Shown: positions 46,620 through 57,800, counted from the stretch's first letter. The stretch is DNA of 64,000 nucleotides from Deltaproteobacteria bacterium (GCA_021780495.1 JAJXYO010000015.1:1-64000), one strand, 5' to 3'. Translations and numbers: made by a program. Notes: generated by a model from the sequence alone, not told the origin.

Positions 46620-46874
46620 TCAGGTAAACGTTGAGAGATGCTGCTGCAGTAATCGCATGATTTCATCCTGTGTCAGCAGGTTGCCGACAATCACCACCAC
46701 CCCGTTTATAGCAAGTGCCGGCGATGATTTTATGCCGTATTTCAAGATGGTCTGAAGATCGTTTACCACCACAACCTTGCCGTTCAATCCGCATGCCTTC
46801 AAGGCTTCAAACGCATTTCCCAGGAATGTTTTGCTTACCTTTTTGCCACGAGTCACAATAACCTCAATTTTCAT
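46620..46874 (-). CDS. Thioredoxin-fold protein lacking the CxxC motif
   Basis: An 84-residue protein. MKIEVIVT, later YGIKSSPALAINGVVVIVG (split as YGIKSSPALAI) and the C-terminal LTQDEIMRLLQQHL match the thioredoxin_3 (redox-active disulfide protein 2) group in length and in the cis-proline (SSPAL). The usual C-x-x-C near residues 10-13 is replaced by G10-K-K-V13; one distant cysteine (C28) remains. It therefore cannot act as a normal disulfide reductase and may bind or sense. GGGGAGG precedes ATG at 46874. 11-bp repeat site 2 lies 103 bases upstream. Confidence 0.72.
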   Translation of the reverse strand: MKIEVIVTRGKKVSKTFLGNAFEALKACGLNGKVVVVNDLQTILKYGIKSSPALAINGVVVIVGNLLTQDEIMRLLQQHLSTFT

Positions 46875-46977
46875 ACAGCAGCCTCCCCTCGTGAAGATCT
46901 GTTCAGAAAACGTGCTCCGACTACCTTTTGAATATTCGGATAGTTGCTTGACCTGTGAAGCTACTCTACCTGCAAAA

Positions 46978-47010
46978 TGTGGAGTAAATATGGAGAAACG
47001 GTGAATTTTG
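46978..47010 (+). promoter_or_regulatory. Tandem 11-bp direct repeats, site 2
   Basis: Units TGTGGAGTAAA, TATGGAGAAAC and GGTGAATTTTG. The first two match units 1-2 of site 1 at 17 of 22 bases; the third keeps the T-rich end. It lies 103 bases upstream of the thioredoxin-like gene (minus). The gap 46875-47169 holds no other gene. Confidence 0.55.
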
Positions 47011-47169
47011 CCGGGAATCGTATCGGTTGGGTCTCCAGGTACGATACATCCAGCGCTTCCGGTGGTATGCGGGCGTGGAAATGCCACACGCGGACAGCCT
47101 GACCTGTTTCCGCGGGTGGGGTGGTATCTGCCGGTTGTCTAGCGAGGCGCCTCTGGTCGCACTATTCTA

Positions 47170-48018
47170 TCACCGTCTTTCGCGACGGTGAAACTCGGGG
47201 CGGAGGATACGACCATCATAATGACCCCGGTCGAGATTATAGCGCCGGTACTCCAGATCACGGTAGTGCCGGATCTCGTTGACGCGGTGCCTCAGTATAA
47301 CCGGCGGGAGGCCGCGACGGGTAGCCAGTTCCCACGGTCCGTTGTAATATGGCCCACGATACCAGCGGCCTCCGTTAAAGTAGAAGTAGGCATTCCCGTC
47401 ATACATCAGATCATAGGGCACCCCGGCGGCAACATACATATTGAGTGCCGGCGAAAAGACGAACTCTGGCGCTGTATCAAGATACACCTCCGGTGGGGGC
47501 GGGTATTGTCCCGGCGCCGGCAGCAGCTCGGGCGGAGGTGTGACGGCTATCGGCTGACGAGGCGCCGTTGCAACAGGGCGACGATATTCAGGCACCAGAT
47601 TACCATAGGTATACATGCATTCGACATAGGCGTTGTCATAGCGGTGCTGGGCCTCCCTGCCGTAGACCTGTGCCGAGCCTGAGCCGGCCACCGTACCCAG
47701 GAGCAGCCCGCTTGCAGCCCCAATGGCAGCACCTGCTCCGGCGTTGCCGGAAGCTGAGCCCACGGCTGCCCCCAGTCCCGCTCCTATGGCCGTACCGGCC
47801 ACTGCTCCGGTGACAACGTTGTTATCGGCAGTCTCTTGCGTCGGCTTTCCGAGTTGCTGTTTCGCCCACGTTCTGCAGGTCGCGTCTTCCGCCTGGAACG
47901 TTGCAAAGGACTTTCCCTTGGACGGCATGACATTGACGCTCGGCCCCGTTGGAAGCGTTGCGCACGCGCTCAGCGCCAGCAGCAGTATGACAGAAGTGAT
48001 GTGTTGCAGGTTTTGCAT
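47170..48018 (-). CDS. Glycine-zipper outer-membrane lipoprotein
   Basis: A 282-residue lipoprotein. Signal with lipobox LSAC (C19), followed by TLPTGPSVNVMPSKGKSFA, a glycine-zipper membrane segment (GAVAGTAIGAGLGAAVGSAS, about 73-92), then a proline-rich linker and a tyrosine/tryptophan-rich C-terminus (VYLDTAPEFVF, YFNGGRWYRGPYY, HRRERR end). The last part resembles YXWGXW/DUF3300-like envelope proteins. Role unknown; glycine-zipper lipoproteins are often stress-induced. It is divergent from baeS; site 3 lies 90 bases upstream. Confidence 0.78.
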   Translation of the reverse strand: MQNLQHITSVILLLALSACATLPTGPSVNVMPSKGKSFATFQAEDATCRTWAKQQLGKPTQETADNNVVTGAVAGTAIGAGLGAAVGSASGNAGAGAAIGAASGLLLGTVAGSGSAQVYGREAQHRYDNAYVECMYTYGNLVPEYRRPVATAPRQPIAVTPPPELLPAPGQYPPPPEVYLDTAPEFVFSPALNMYVAAGVPYDLMYDGNAYFYFNGGRWYRGPYYNGPWELATRRGLPPVILRHRVNEIRHYRDLEYRRYNLDRGHYDGRILRPEFHRRERR

Positions 48019-48108
48019 GGTATGTGCCCCCTTTAGTCCGGAATGTATCCGGTGTTGCGCTGAATTCCCCTCTGTACACCTACCATACCATAAAATAGTG
48101 TCATTAAA

Positions 48109-48130
48109 TATGGAGTGAATGTGGATTTTT
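48109..48130 (+). promoter_or_regulatory. Tandem 11-bp direct repeats, site 3 (lipoprotein/baeS gap)
   Basis: Units TATGGAGTGAA and TGTGGATTTTT, 20 of 22 bases shared with site 1. A weak third unit GTGTCATTAAA precedes at 48098. It lies in the middle of the 205-base divergent region, 90 bases from the lipoprotein start and 93 from baeS, and may control both. A TATACT -10-like hexamer (48189-48194) precedes baeS without a clear -35, as expected for an activated promoter. Confidence 0.6.
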
Positions 48131-48223
48131 AGCCGTTGTCCGGATTCACCTTTCTATTTTTGCGAAAGCAAAATACGATAACGATACGTATACTGACGAA
48201 TATTCCTGCATACAGGTTTTGAC

Positions 48224-49657
48224 ATGAAGAAATTGAACGTAACCTACCGGGTGTTTCTGGCGATTCTGGCAGCCAACGCGATCATTGTCCTGTGCATGTT
48301 TCTGATCATGCAATGGAGCATAGATCGTGGCTTTCTCAGTTATGTGAACCAGCTTGAACAGAGCCGCATGGAGCGCCTGGCGGCGAAGCTCGGAAAAGCA
48401 AATGGCGTATCGGGCGGCTGGGGCTTTATTCAAAAATCGCCCGGTTCGGTCTCCCAGTTGATCGGTGAAACAATTGCTGAAATCGCGCCCCCACCTCCCC
48501 CCGCGGCAACCAGCGAGTCCAGGCCCGGGCACCCCCATCAATCCGGCGCGTTGCCCCCAACCAGACACTACTACCGTCTGGAGAGGCGGGTCGTGGTACT
48601 GGATGCCCAGCGCAGTCCCGTATTCGGCATCAGCAATCCGGCGGATATCGAAATCTTTAAACCGATAACAGATAAAGGAAAGGTCGTTGGCTATCTGGGG
48701 CTGATACCGAGTAAGTTCCTCTCGGACATCCATCAGCTCAAATTCGTCAAAGATCAGAAATCCGTGTTTGCCCTGATCGCCCTGCTCATGCTGCTCGTTG
48801 CCGCTGCCATCTCATTTCCCCTGGCCCGGCTTCTGGTTCGTCCACTCAAAAAACTGGCTGCCGCCACCGGTCATCTTTCCTCGGGACAGTACGATATACG
48901 GGTGCCGGTCGACTCCGACGACGAGTTTGGCCATCTTTCCCGCGATTTTAATGCCCTGGCGCTGAGTCTCAACAAAAACGAGCAGGCCCGCCGTCAGTTT
49001 GTGGCCGATATCTCCCATGAGTTGCGGACACCGCTGGCCATTTTGGGGGGTGAGATCGAGGCCATCCAGGACGGGCTCCAGGATCTGTCGCTCGAATCGA
49101 TCTCTTCGCTTCAGGTTGAGGTCTTTCGTATCAACCGTCTGGTCGATGATTTGTACCAGTTGGCCCTCTCCGACGTGGGCGCTCTGGCATACCGCAAATC
49201 CGATGTCAGCCTGGCGGACATCCTCAAGGAAGCCATTAACCGTGCCCGGCCCAAATTGGCTGAAAGATCGATCACACTCAGTGACCATCTGCCGCAAGAC
49301 CCGGTGTTCGTCTTTGCCGATGCCGAGCGTCTGGCGCAACTCTTTGATAATCTGCTGAACAATTCACTGAAATATACGGATCCCGGCGGGGAGATTGACG
49401 TCGCAATTGAATCAGGTGTCGGCTGGGTCACCGTCGATATCAAGGATAGTGCGCCGGGTGTTACGGAAAGCGATCGCGGAAAACTGTTTGATCGACTCTA
49501 CCGGGTAGAATGTTCGCGCAACCGGGCCTCCGGTGGCGCCGGTCTCGGGCTGGCCATCTGCCGTAATATTGTCGAGGCCCATGAAGGCGCCATCGAGGCG
49601 CTCCCGTCACCACTGGGCGGGATCTGGATGAGAATCACCCTGCCACTGACCGCCTGA
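48224..49657 (+). CDS. baeS: Envelope-stress sensor histidine kinase, BaeS-like
   Basis: A 477-residue inner-membrane kinase. First helix about residues 9-29, a periplasmic sensor region with a proline-rich insert (APPPPPAATS), second helix about 184-206, then HAMP, phospho-accepting His in ADISHELRTPLAI, N box LFDNLLNNSLKYTD and G boxes (DSAPGVTES, GAGLGLAIC). It phosphorylates the regulator encoded 3-9 bases downstream. Its place at the head of the mdtABC operon is the BaeSR arrangement (in E. coli mdtABCD-baeSR, order reversed). Confidence 0.9.
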   Translation: MKKLNVTYRVFLAILAANAIIVLCMFLIMQWSIDRGFLSYVNQLEQSRMERLAAKLGKANGVSGGWGFIQKSPGSVSQLIGETIAEIAPPPPPAATSESRPGHPHQSGALPPTRHYYRLERRVVVLDAQRSPVFGISNPADIEIFKPITDKGKVVGYLGLIPSKFLSDIHQLKFVKDQKSVFALIALLMLLVAAAISFPLARLLVRPLKKLAAATGHLSSGQYDIRVPVDSDDEFGHLSRDFNALALSLNKNEQARRQFVADISHELRTPLAILGGEIEAIQDGLQDLSLESISSLQVEVFRINRLVDDLYQLALSDVGALAYRKSDVSLADILKEAINRARPKLAERSITLSDHLPQDPVFVFADAERLAQLFDNLLNNSLKYTDPGGEIDVAIESGVGWVTVDIKDSAPGVTESDRGKLFDRLYRVECSRNRASGGAGLGLAICRNIVEAHEGAIEALPSPLGGIWMRITLPLTA

Positions 49658-49660
49658 GGG

Positions 49661-50344
49661 ATGACCATGAATAACTCATTGCTGATTGTCGAAGACGAAC
49701 CGAAACTGGCGAAACTCCTGAGCAACTACCTGCGACAGGCCGGATATGAGCCGGAATGCCTGGAAAACGGGCTGGACGTCCTGCCGCGGGTGCGTGATAA
49801 TTTACCGGCGTTGATACTGCTGGACCTGATGCTGCCGGGGCGCGACGGGGTGGAGATCTGCAAGGAGATCCGTTCGTTTTCGGCCGTACCGATCATCATG
49901 GTCACCGCCCGCATTGAAGAGATCGACCGGCTGCTCGGACTTGAGCTGGGTGCCGACGATTACATCTGTAAACCCTTCAGTCCCCGGGAGGTGGTGGCCC
50001 GTGTCAAGGCTGTGCTGCGGCGAAGTGCCGGCCAGCAGCCGTCAGGCGAGACCCCTCTGCTTCAGATGGACGAGGGCCGCTTGCTGGTGTGGCTGCGTGG
50101 TCAGGAATTGGAACTGACGGTCGTTGAGTTCAAACTGCTGGAGTTTCTCGCCGCCAACCCCGGCCGCATCTATGGCCGCAACCAGCTCATGGATCATATC
50201 TACCCGGATCAACGCATTGTCAGCGATCGAACCATCGATAGCCACATCAAGAACCTGCGCAAGAAACTGGCCAGCCTGTCCCCGGATACCGACATTATCC
50301 ATTCCGTCTATGGGGTGGGCTACAAATACGATCCACAGGGTTAG
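49661..50344 (+). CDS. baeR: OmpR-family response regulator, BaeR-like
   Basis: A 225-227-residue regulator. The receiver has the phosphorylated Asp in [13 protein letters not shown] and lysine in [10 protein letters not shown]; the C-terminal winged helix reads [25 protein letters not shown] split at its ends, followed by [11 protein letters not shown]-type ending (YGVGYKYD). OmpR-type proteins bind tandem 11-bp repeats, which occur in three nearby gaps. The start may be 49661 or, with GAGGG at proper spacing, ATG 49667. Confidence 0.92.
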   Translation: MTMNNSLLIVEDEPKLAKLLSNYLRQAGYEPECLENGLDVLPRVRDNLPALILLDLMLPGRDGVEICKEIRSFSAVPIIMVTARIEEIDRLLGLELGADDYICKPFSPREVVARVKAVLRRSAGQQPSGETPLLQMDEGRLLVWLRGQELELTVVEFKLLEFLAANPGRIYGRNQLMDHIYPDQRIVSDRTIDSHIKNLRKKLASLSPDTDIIHSVYGVGYKYDPQG

Positions 50345-50377
50345 CATTATTCCGTTACTGAATCGAGGACAGTGAAC

Positions 50378-51664
50378 ATGCACGAAACCGTGATTGAAAA
50401 CGCCGCAGCACTCAACCAGCCAACCAAACCACCTGTATATAAACGCCGATTGCTGTGGTTCGTACTGCTCTGTCTGCTGGCCGGTGGCATCTTTGCCTAT
50501 TGGAAAAAACAGCAGCATTCGGGCGCTTCGCCGGCAGCCCGCTCCGGTTCCAAGGCCGCAGCCCTTCCTACGCCGGTATTTGTCGCAGCAGCCCGCAGGG
50601 GTGACATGAATCTCTACCTGACCGGGCTGGGCTCGGTGACCCCGCTCAACAATGTCACGGTGCGCAGCCGGGTCGACGGCCAGCTGATGGCGGTCCATTT
50701 CCGCGAGGGGCAGAACGTCAGCAAGGGGAGTCTGCTGGCAACCATCGACCCGCGGCCGTTCCAGGTGCAGCTGACCCAGGCCGAGGGGCAGATGGCCCGC
50801 GACCGGGAGCTGCTGAACAACGCCCGCCTGGACCTGGAACGCTATCGCACGCTCTGGAAACAGGATTCGATCCCCCGCCAGCAGTTGGACACCCAGGAGG
50901 CGCTGGTCAGGCAGAACGAGGGGGCGGTCAAGGTTGACCAGGGGCAGATCGACAGCGCCCGGCTGCAGCTTGCCTACAGCCGCATCACGGCCCCCATCAG
51001 CGGACGGGTCGGCCTGCGTCTGGTGGATCCGGGCAACATGGTGCACGCCGCCGATACCGGGGGCCTGCTGACGATCACCCAGCTGCAGCCGATTGCGGTG
51101 GTCTTCCCGCTGCCCGAGGACAACCTGCCCCAGGTCCTGGGCAAGATGAAAACCGGGCGGCTGGCTGTCGAGGCCTTCGACCGCGAGATGAAACAGAACC
51201 TGGCGGCCGGAGAACTGACGACCGTAGACAACCAGATCGATCCCACGACCGGGACGGTGAAGCTCAAGGCGCTCTTTGCCAACCGCGGCAGTGAACTCTT
51301 CCCCAACCAGTTCGTCAATGCCAGGCTCCTGCTGGATGTCAAGAAGGATACCATTATCATTCCCACCGCTGCGATCCAGCGTAACCCTCAAGGCGCCTTT
51401 GTCTTCGTGCTGAAAGCGGACAAAACGGTTGGCATGCGCCAGATCAAAACCGGTATCTCCCAGGGAGGGGATACGTCCGTCCTGGAGGGGCTGGCGGTTG
51501 GGGAACAGGTGGTGGTGGATGGAGCGGAACGCCTCCGGGAGGGCAGCACGGTCGAGGTCAAGGAACTGGGACAGAGCGCCAAGGGCGCTGGCCAGCCGGG
51601 GGGGGGCAGCGCTGCGAAGATGACCGGCGAGGCGGGCAAACAACCGCACGAACACCCTCAATGA
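50378..51664 (+). CDS. mdtA: MdtA-like RND membrane fusion protein
   Basis: A 428-residue adaptor: one N-terminal helix ([19 protein letters not shown]), lipoyl domain ([21 protein letters not shown] split), coiled-coil hairpin, then barrel ([17 protein letters not shown]) and C-terminal domain, as in MdtA. It joins the inner-membrane pump MdtBC to the outer-membrane factor. ATG 50378 has GAGG 9 bases upstream; a GTG at 50372 is too close to it. The stop overlaps mdtB by 4 bases. Confidence 0.92.
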   Translation: MHETVIENAAALNQPTKPPVYKRRLLWFVLLCLLAGGIFAYWKKQQHSGASPAARSGSKAAALPTPVFVAAARRGDMNLYLTGLGSVTPLNNVTVRSRVDGQLMAVHFREGQNVSKGSLLATIDPRPFQVQLTQAEGQMARDRELLNNARLDLERYRTLWKQDSIPRQQLDTQEALVRQNEGAVKVDQGQIDSARLQLAYSRITAPISGRVGLRLVDPGNMVHAADTGGLLTITQLQPIAVVFPLPEDNLPQVLGKMKTGRLAVEAFDREMKQNLAAGELTTVDNQIDPTTGTVKLKALFANRGSELFPNQFVNARLLLDVKKDTIIIPTAAIQRNPQGAFVFVLKADKTVGMRQIKTGISQGGDTSVLEGLAVGEQVVVDGAERLREGSTVEVKELGQSAKGAGQPGGGSAAKMTGEAGKQPHEHPQ

Positions 51665-54600
51665 ACTTCTCGCGCCTCTTCATCGTCCGCCCGGTGGCTA
51701 CCACGCTGCTGATGATCGCCATCATCCTGGCCGGGGCCGTGGCCTACAAGCAGCTGCCGGTTTCCGCCCTGCCGCAGGTCGATTATCCCACCATCCAGGT
51801 GCGTACCTTCTATCCCGGCGCCAGCTCCGACGTTATTGCCTCGTCGATCACCGCACCCCTGGAACGCCAGTTCGGTCAGATGCCGGGGCTGACCCAGATG
51901 ACCTCCTCCAGCTCCCACGGCAGTTCGGTGATCATCCTGCAGTTCGCGCTCGAACTCCCCCTGGATGTGGCCGAGCAACAGGTCCAGGCCGCCATCAACG
52001 CCGGTTTCAACTTCCTGCCCAAGGACCTGCCCAATCCGCCGGTCTACAGCAAGGTCAATCCGGCCGATACGCCGATTATGACCCTGGCGCTCTCCTCGGA
52101 TTCCCTGCCGCTGCCGAAGGTGGAGGATCTGGCCGATACCCGCTTTGCCCAGAAGATATCCCAGCTGCCGGGTGTCGGCCTGGTCAGCATCAGCGGCGGT
52201 CAGCGTCCGGCCGTGCGGATCCATGCCAATCCGACGGCGCTGGCATCCTACGGCCTGACCCTGGAAGACCTGCGCGCCGCACTGGTGGCCGCCAACGTCA
52301 ATCAGGCCAAGGGGAGCTTTGACGGGCCGCGGCAGTCCTATATCATCGGCGCCAACGATCAGCTCTTCACCAGCAAGCAGTACCGCTCCCTGGTGGTCGC
52401 CTACAAAAATGGCGCTCCGGTCCTGCTCAAGGACGTGGCCGACGCCATCGACGACACGGAGAATGTCAACCAGGCCGCCTGGATGAATTCGACCCCGGCG
52501 GTGATCGTCAACATCCAGCGCCAGCCGGGCGCCAACGTCATCGAGGTCGTCAATCGGATCAAACAGTTGCTGCCCCAGTTGCAGGCGGCCCTGCCGGCTG
52601 CGGTGAAGGTCACCCCGCTGACCGACCGGACGGTCACCATCAAGGAATCGGTCAAGGATGTCCAGTTCGAACTGCTGCTGTCCGTAGCCCTGGTCGTACT
52701 GGTCATCTTTCTCTTTCTGCGTAACCTGCCGGCTACCATCATCCCCAGCGTGGCCGTGCCTCTCTCTCTGGTCGGCACCTTCGGCGTCATGTACCTGCTT
52801 GATTACAGTCTGAACAACCTGACGCTGATGGCCCTGACCATCTCCACCGGTTTCGTGGTTGACGATGCCATTGTCATGATCGAGAATATCTCCCGCTATG
52901 TCGAGGCGGGTGATACCCCGCTGGAGGCCGCTCTCAAGGGGGCCAGGCAGATCGGCTTCACCATCTTGTCGTTGACGGTATCGTTGATTGCGGTGCTGAT
53001 CCCGCTGCTCTTTATGGGTGATGTGGTCGGGCGGCTGTTCCGCGAGTTTGCCGTCACCCTGGGGGTCACGATCCTGATCTCGGCCTTCGTTTCGCTGACC
53101 CTGACCCCGATGATGTGCTCCCGCATACTGAAACACGTGCCGGAGGAGCGTCAGGGGCGCTTCTACCACGCCTCGGGACAGTTTTTCGAACGCCTGATCG
53201 CCGCCTACGGCCGCTCGCTGCAGTGGGTGCTGCGGCATCAGAGCGCCACCCTGGCCGTGGCAGCCGGTACCCTGCTCCTGACCGTACTGCTCTATGTGCT
53301 GATCCCCAAGGGCTTTTTCCCGGTTCAGGATACCGGGGCCATTCAGGGTATATCGGAGGCGTCGCAGGCCATCTCGTTTCCCGCTATGGCCGAACGCCAG
53401 CAGGCGCTTGCCGTAGAGATTCTGAAAGACCCGGCTGTTGAGAGCCTCTCGTCGTTCATCGGTGTTGACGGCACCAATACCACCCTCAACAGCGGCAGGA
53501 TCCAGATCAACCTGAAACCATTGAGTGAGCGGGATGCCGATGCCACGGAGGTCATCCGCCGGCTGCAGCCCAAGCTGGCCCAGGTTGGTGGCATCACCCT
53601 CTACATGCAACCGGTGCAGGATCTCACCATCGATGCCAGGGTCAGCCGCACCCAGTACCAATATACCCTGGAAAGCCCCAACCCGGACGAGCTGGCGATC
53701 TGGGCGCCGCGGGTCGTGGAAGGGCTGCGGGGACAGAGCGATTTGCGGGATGTGAGCAGTGACCAGCAGAACCAGGGGTTGCAGCTGCTGCTGAACTTTG
53801 ATCGCGCCACGGCCGCGCGCTTCGGCATCACTCCGCAGAATCTCGACGACGCCCTCTACGATGCCTATGGCCAGCGCCAGGTCTCGACCATCTTCACCGA
53901 ACTGAACCAGTACCGGGTGATTCTGGCGGTCCAGCCCCAGTTCCGCCAGGACCCTGCCGGGCTGCAGACGCTCTATGTCCGCTCCAACAGCGGCGGCCAG
54001 GTGCCGCTCTCGGCCATCGCCTCGGCAACCGAGACCAAAGGGCCGCTGGTCATCAACCGCCAGGGGCAGTTTCCGGCGGTGACCGCCTCCTTCAATCTGG
54101 CACCGGGCGTATCCCTGGGGCATGCCGTGGATGCCATCGAGGCTGCTATTACGAAGATGGGGCTGCCCGCCAGCATCAAGGGCAGTTTCCAGGGCACCGC
54201 CCAGGCCTTCAAGGCCTCCCTTTCCAACGAGCCGATCCTGATCCTGGCGGCCCTGATCACGGTCTACATCGTGCTGGGCGTGCTCTATGAGAGCTACATC
54301 CATCCGCTCACCATCCTCTCGACGCTGCCGTCGGCCGGTGTCGGGGCGGTGCTCTCCCTGATGCTGTTCCGTCAGGATCTGACGGTCATCGCCATTATCG
54401 GCATTATCCTGCTGATCGGCATCGTCAAGAAGAATGGTATCATGATGGTCGATTTCGCCCTGGATGCGGAACGGCTGGAGGGCAAATCCCCGCAGGATGC
54501 TATCTATCAGGCCTGCCTGCTGCGCTTCAGGCCGATCATGATGACCACCATGGCAGCCCTGCTGGGCGCCTTGCCCCTGGCCATGGGCAGCGGTGTCGGC

Positions 54601-54807
54601 TCCGAGCTCCGCAGGCCGCTGGGCATCTCCATTATCGGCGGCCTGGTGATCAGTCAGATCCTGACGCTCTACACCACCCCGGTCATCTATCTGGCCTTTG
54701 ACCGGCTGGCGCGGAGACGAAAAGCAACCCCTCCCAGCCTCCCCTTGTCAGGGGAGGGGCTTTCCTTCCCCCCTGACAAGGGGGGATCGAGGGGGGTTGT
54801 TCTTTGA
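51661..54807 (+). CDS. mdtB: MdtB-like RND multidrug transporter subunit
   Basis: A 1048-residue pump subunit with duplicate 6-helix halves; proton-relay DD in [15 protein letters not shown]. MdtB and MdtC form a mixed trimer that exports bile salts, novobiocin and similar compounds in E. coli. The last 27 residues (from about 1022) are encoded by a palindromic repeat (54726-54798) and are rich in P, G, S: they look unlike any RND tail. Overlaps the mdtA and mdtC genes by 4 bases each. Confidence 0.94.
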   Translation: MNFSRLFIVRPVATTLLMIAIILAGAVAYKQLPVSALPQVDYPTIQVRTFYPGASSDVIASSITAPLERQFGQMPGLTQMTSSSSHGSSVIILQFALELPLDVAEQQVQAAINAGFNFLPKDLPNPPVYSKVNPADTPIMTLALSSDSLPLPKVEDLADTRFAQKISQLPGVGLVSISGGQRPAVRIHANPTALASYGLTLEDLRAALVAANVNQAKGSFDGPRQSYIIGANDQLFTSKQYRSLVVAYKNGAPVLLKDVADAIDDTENVNQAAWMNSTPAVIVNIQRQPGANVIEVVNRIKQLLPQLQAALPAAVKVTPLTDRTVTIKESVKDVQFELLLSVALVVLVIFLFLRNLPATIIPSVAVPLSLVGTFGVMYLLDYSLNNLTLMALTISTGFVVDDAIVMIENISRYVEAGDTPLEAALKGARQIGFTILSLTVSLIAVLIPLLFMGDVVGRLFREFAVTLGVTILISAFVSLTLTPMMCSRILKHVPEERQGRFYHASGQFFERLIAAYGRSLQWVLRHQSATLAVAAGTLLLTVLLYVLIPKGFFPVQDTGAIQGISEASQAISFPAMAERQQALAVEILKDPAVESLSSFIGVDGTNTTLNSGRIQINLKPLSERDADATEVIRRLQPKLAQVGGITLYMQPVQDLTIDARVSRTQYQYTLESPNPDELAIWAPRVVEGLRGQSDLRDVSSDQQNQGLQLLLNFDRATAARFGITPQNLDDALYDAYGQRQVSTIFTELNQYRVILAVQPQFRQDPAGLQTLYVRSNSGGQVPLSAIASATETKGPLVINRQGQFPAVTASFNLAPGVSLGHAVDAIEAAITKMGLPASIKGSFQGTAQAFKASLSNEPILILAALITVYIVLGVLYESYIHPLTILSTLPSAGVGAVLSLMLFRQDLTVIAIIGIILLIGIVKKNGIMMVDFALDAERLEGKSPQDAIYQACLLRFRPIMMTTMAALLGALPLAMGSGVGSELRRPLGISIIGGLVISQILTLYTTPVIYLAFDRLARRRKATPPSLPLSGEGLSFPPDKGGSRGVVL
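54726..54798. repeat. REP-like palindromic element inside the mdtB 3' end
   Basis: An imperfect inverted repeat. The left arm is AACCCCTCCCAGCC then TCCCCTTGTCAGGGG (54726-54754), the right arm CCCCCCTGACAAGGGGGG then ATCGAGGGGGGTT (54768-54798), each also locally palindromic (CCCCTTGTCAGGGG; CCCCCCTGACAAGGGGGG). The spacer is 13 bases. This 'CCCCTTGTCAGGGG' unit recurs as short dispersed repeats in many bacterial genomes as I know them. It is in frame with mdtB and ends 5 bases before the mdtC start. Confidence 0.75.
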
Positions 54808-57800
54808 ACATCTCGGCCATATTCATACGCCGGCCGGTGGCCACGACGCTCCTGACCCTGGGGCTGCTGCTGGCCGGCATCATCGCGTTCCGCCTGCTGC
54901 CGGTGTCGCCGCTGCCCCAGGTGGACTTCCCGACCATCTCGGTTTCGGCCTCCCTGCCCGGCGCCGATCCGCAGACCATGTCCACCTCGGTAGCCGCGCC
55001 CCTTGAGCGGCAGTTCGGCCGGATCGCCGGGGTGTCCGAAATGACATCCGTCAGCAATCGCGGCTCTACCAGCATCACCCTGCAATTTGATCTGAATCGG
55101 GATATCAATGGCGCTGCCCGGGATGTTCAGGCGGCCATCAATGCCGCCCGCAGCTACCTGCCGGCCAATCTCCCCGGCAACCCGTCCTATCGCAAGGTAA
55201 ACCCGGCGGATGCGCCGATCATGATCCTGTCGTTGACCTCGGACAGCGTCAGCAAGCCCGCGATGTACGATGCCGCTTCGTCGATTCTTGCCCAAAAGCT
55301 GTCACAGGTCAAAGGGGTCGGCCAGGTCTTCGTCGGCGGCGGGGCCTTGCCGGCGGTCCGGGCGGAGCTGAACCCCCTGGCGCTCAACAAGTACGGTATC
55401 AGCCTGGCCAAAGTACGTGCGGTACTGGCCGCCACCAACGTCAATCGCCCCAAAGGGCTGCTCTCCAACGACACGACCGCCTGGGAGATCCAGGCCAATG
55501 ATCAGCTGAAAAAGGCCGCCGACTATCGCGACCTGGTGATCAGTTATAAGGCGGGCTCAGCGGTGCGACTGGCCGATGTGGCCAGCGTCGAGGATTCGGT
55601 GGAGGATCTGCGGGTCAGCGGCTTTGTCAACGGTGCCCCGGCGGTCATGGTGATCATCTTCCGGCAACCGGGCGTCAATATCATCGACACCGTGGACAAC
55701 ATCCGCGCCCTGTTGCCGCAGCTGTCGGCCGCCATGCCGGGAGGGGTCAAGCTTTCGGTTGTGCTTGACCGGACACCACCTATTCGCGGCTCGCTGCATG
55801 ATGTTGAAATCTCGCTGCTGCTGTCCGGGGTTCTGGTGGTCCTGGTGGTGTTCTGGTTCCTGCGCAACGTCCGGGCGACCATGATCCCGGCTGTGGCTGT
55901 GACCTCTTCCATCATCGGCACCTTCGCGGTCATGTACCTGTTCGGCTATTCTCTGGATAATCTCTCCCTGATGGCCCTGACGATCGCGACCGGATTCGTG
56001 GTCGATGACGCCATCGTCGTTTTGGAAAACGTTACCCGTTACCGGGAGATGGGGCAGTCCCCGCTGCAGGCGGCGCTTAACGGCAGCAAGGAAATTGCCT
56101 TCACGGTCCTCTCCATGAGCGTTTCACTAGTGGCGGTTTTTATACCGATCCTGCTGATGGGTGGGATGGTCGGGCGTCTGTTCAGGGAGTTTGCCGTAAC
56201 GCTCTCGGCTGCTATCATGGTCTCCCTGGTGGTCTCGCTGACCGTGACTCCCATGATGTGCGCCACCGTCCTCAAGGACGAAGCCGCCAAGCCGCACGGC
56301 CGGATCTACCGGGCCAGCGAGAGCCTGTTCACCTGGATGCACAGTCACTACGAAACATCGCTGCGCTGGTCGCTGGACCATCGCCGGATCATGATCGGTG
56401 TGATGATGGCAACGGTTGCGCTGAGCATCTCGCTCTTTGTCATTATTCCCAAAGGCTTCTTTCCGGAGCAGGATACCGGCCGGATCGCCGGGAGTATCCA
56501 GGCCGCCCAGGATATCTCGTTCCAGGCGATGCGGGCCAAGTTGATCCAGATCGTGGGGATTATCAAGCAGGATCCGGATGTGGAATATGTGATCGGGTTT
56601 ACCGGAGGGGGAGGGGGCTCCACGGTCAACTCCGGCAGGATGTTCATCTCGCTGCAACCCTTTGCGAAACGGAAGTCAACGGCCCGCCAGGTGATAGCCC
56701 GGCTGCGCAAAAAACTGGCCCACATCCCCGGCGCCCCTACCTTCCTGCAGCCGGTGCAGGACCTGCGCGTGGGGGGCCGGATCAGCAACGCCCTCTACCA
56801 GTATACGTTGCAGGGGGAAAATGTTACCGAACTGAACAGCTGGAGCCAGCGGGTGCTGCAGCGCATGCGCACCCTGCCGGGGCTGGTGGATGTCAGCAGC
56901 GATCAGCAGAACGGCGGTCTGGAAGCGGACCTGGTCATTGACCGCCCGACCGCTTCCAGGCTGGGCATAGCGCCGCAACAGATCGACGAAGCGCTCTACG
57001 ATGCCTTTGGCCAGCGGCAGGTCTCCGTCATCTATACACCGCTCAACCAGTATCATGTGGTCATGGAAGCGGCCCCCGCCTTCTGGCAGCAACCGGACAC
57101 GCTGCGTGATATCCATGTGCTGTCGTCAACCGGCCAGATGGTGCCGTTATCGGCCTTTACCTCGTTCAAAACCAATGCCAGCGCCCTGGCGGTGAATCAT
57201 CAGAGCCAGTTTCCGGCGGTGACCACCTCCTTTAATCTGGCGCCGGGGGTCTCACTGGGAAAGGCGGTCGCGACGATAGAAAAAGCCACCCGTGAGATGG
57301 GCATGCCGGCGAGTATCCGCGGGCGATTTGCCGGAACGGCCCAGGCGTTTCAGGATTCGCTCAAAAGCCAGCCGCTTCTGATTCTGGCTGCGCTGCTGGC
57401 GGTCTACATCGTACTGGGGATCCTCTATGAAAGCTATATCCACCCCCTGACCATCCTTTCGACGCTCCCCTCGGCCGGTGTGGGCGCCGTGGCTGCGCTG
57501 ATGATGTTCCGTTCCGACCTGAACCTGATTGCGATTATCGGCGTGATCCTGCTGATCGGCATCGTCAAGAAAAACGGCATCCTGATGGTGGATTTTGCCC
57601 TGGCGGTTCAGCGCCGCGAAGGGAAAACGCCCCGGGAGGCCATCTACGAGGCCTGCCTGCTCCGCTTCCGGCCGATCATGATGACCACCATGGCGGCCTT
57701 GTTTGGCGCGCTGCCATTGGCCTTGGGCACCGGCATCGGCTCCGAACTCAGGCGGCCTCTGGGGATCGCCATTGTCGGCGGACTGCTGTTCAGCCAGATG

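Noticed and set aside
50042-51661. 539-codon minus-strand open frame
   Set aside because: Antisense to mdtA and the end of baeR; no ribosome site or recognisable domain.
51658-54303. 881-codon open frame on the minus strand
   Set aside because: It lies exactly opposite mdtB, a clear RND gene. Its product is rich in D, G, Q, R and H with no domain, the usual mirror of a GC-rich membrane gene's codon pattern.
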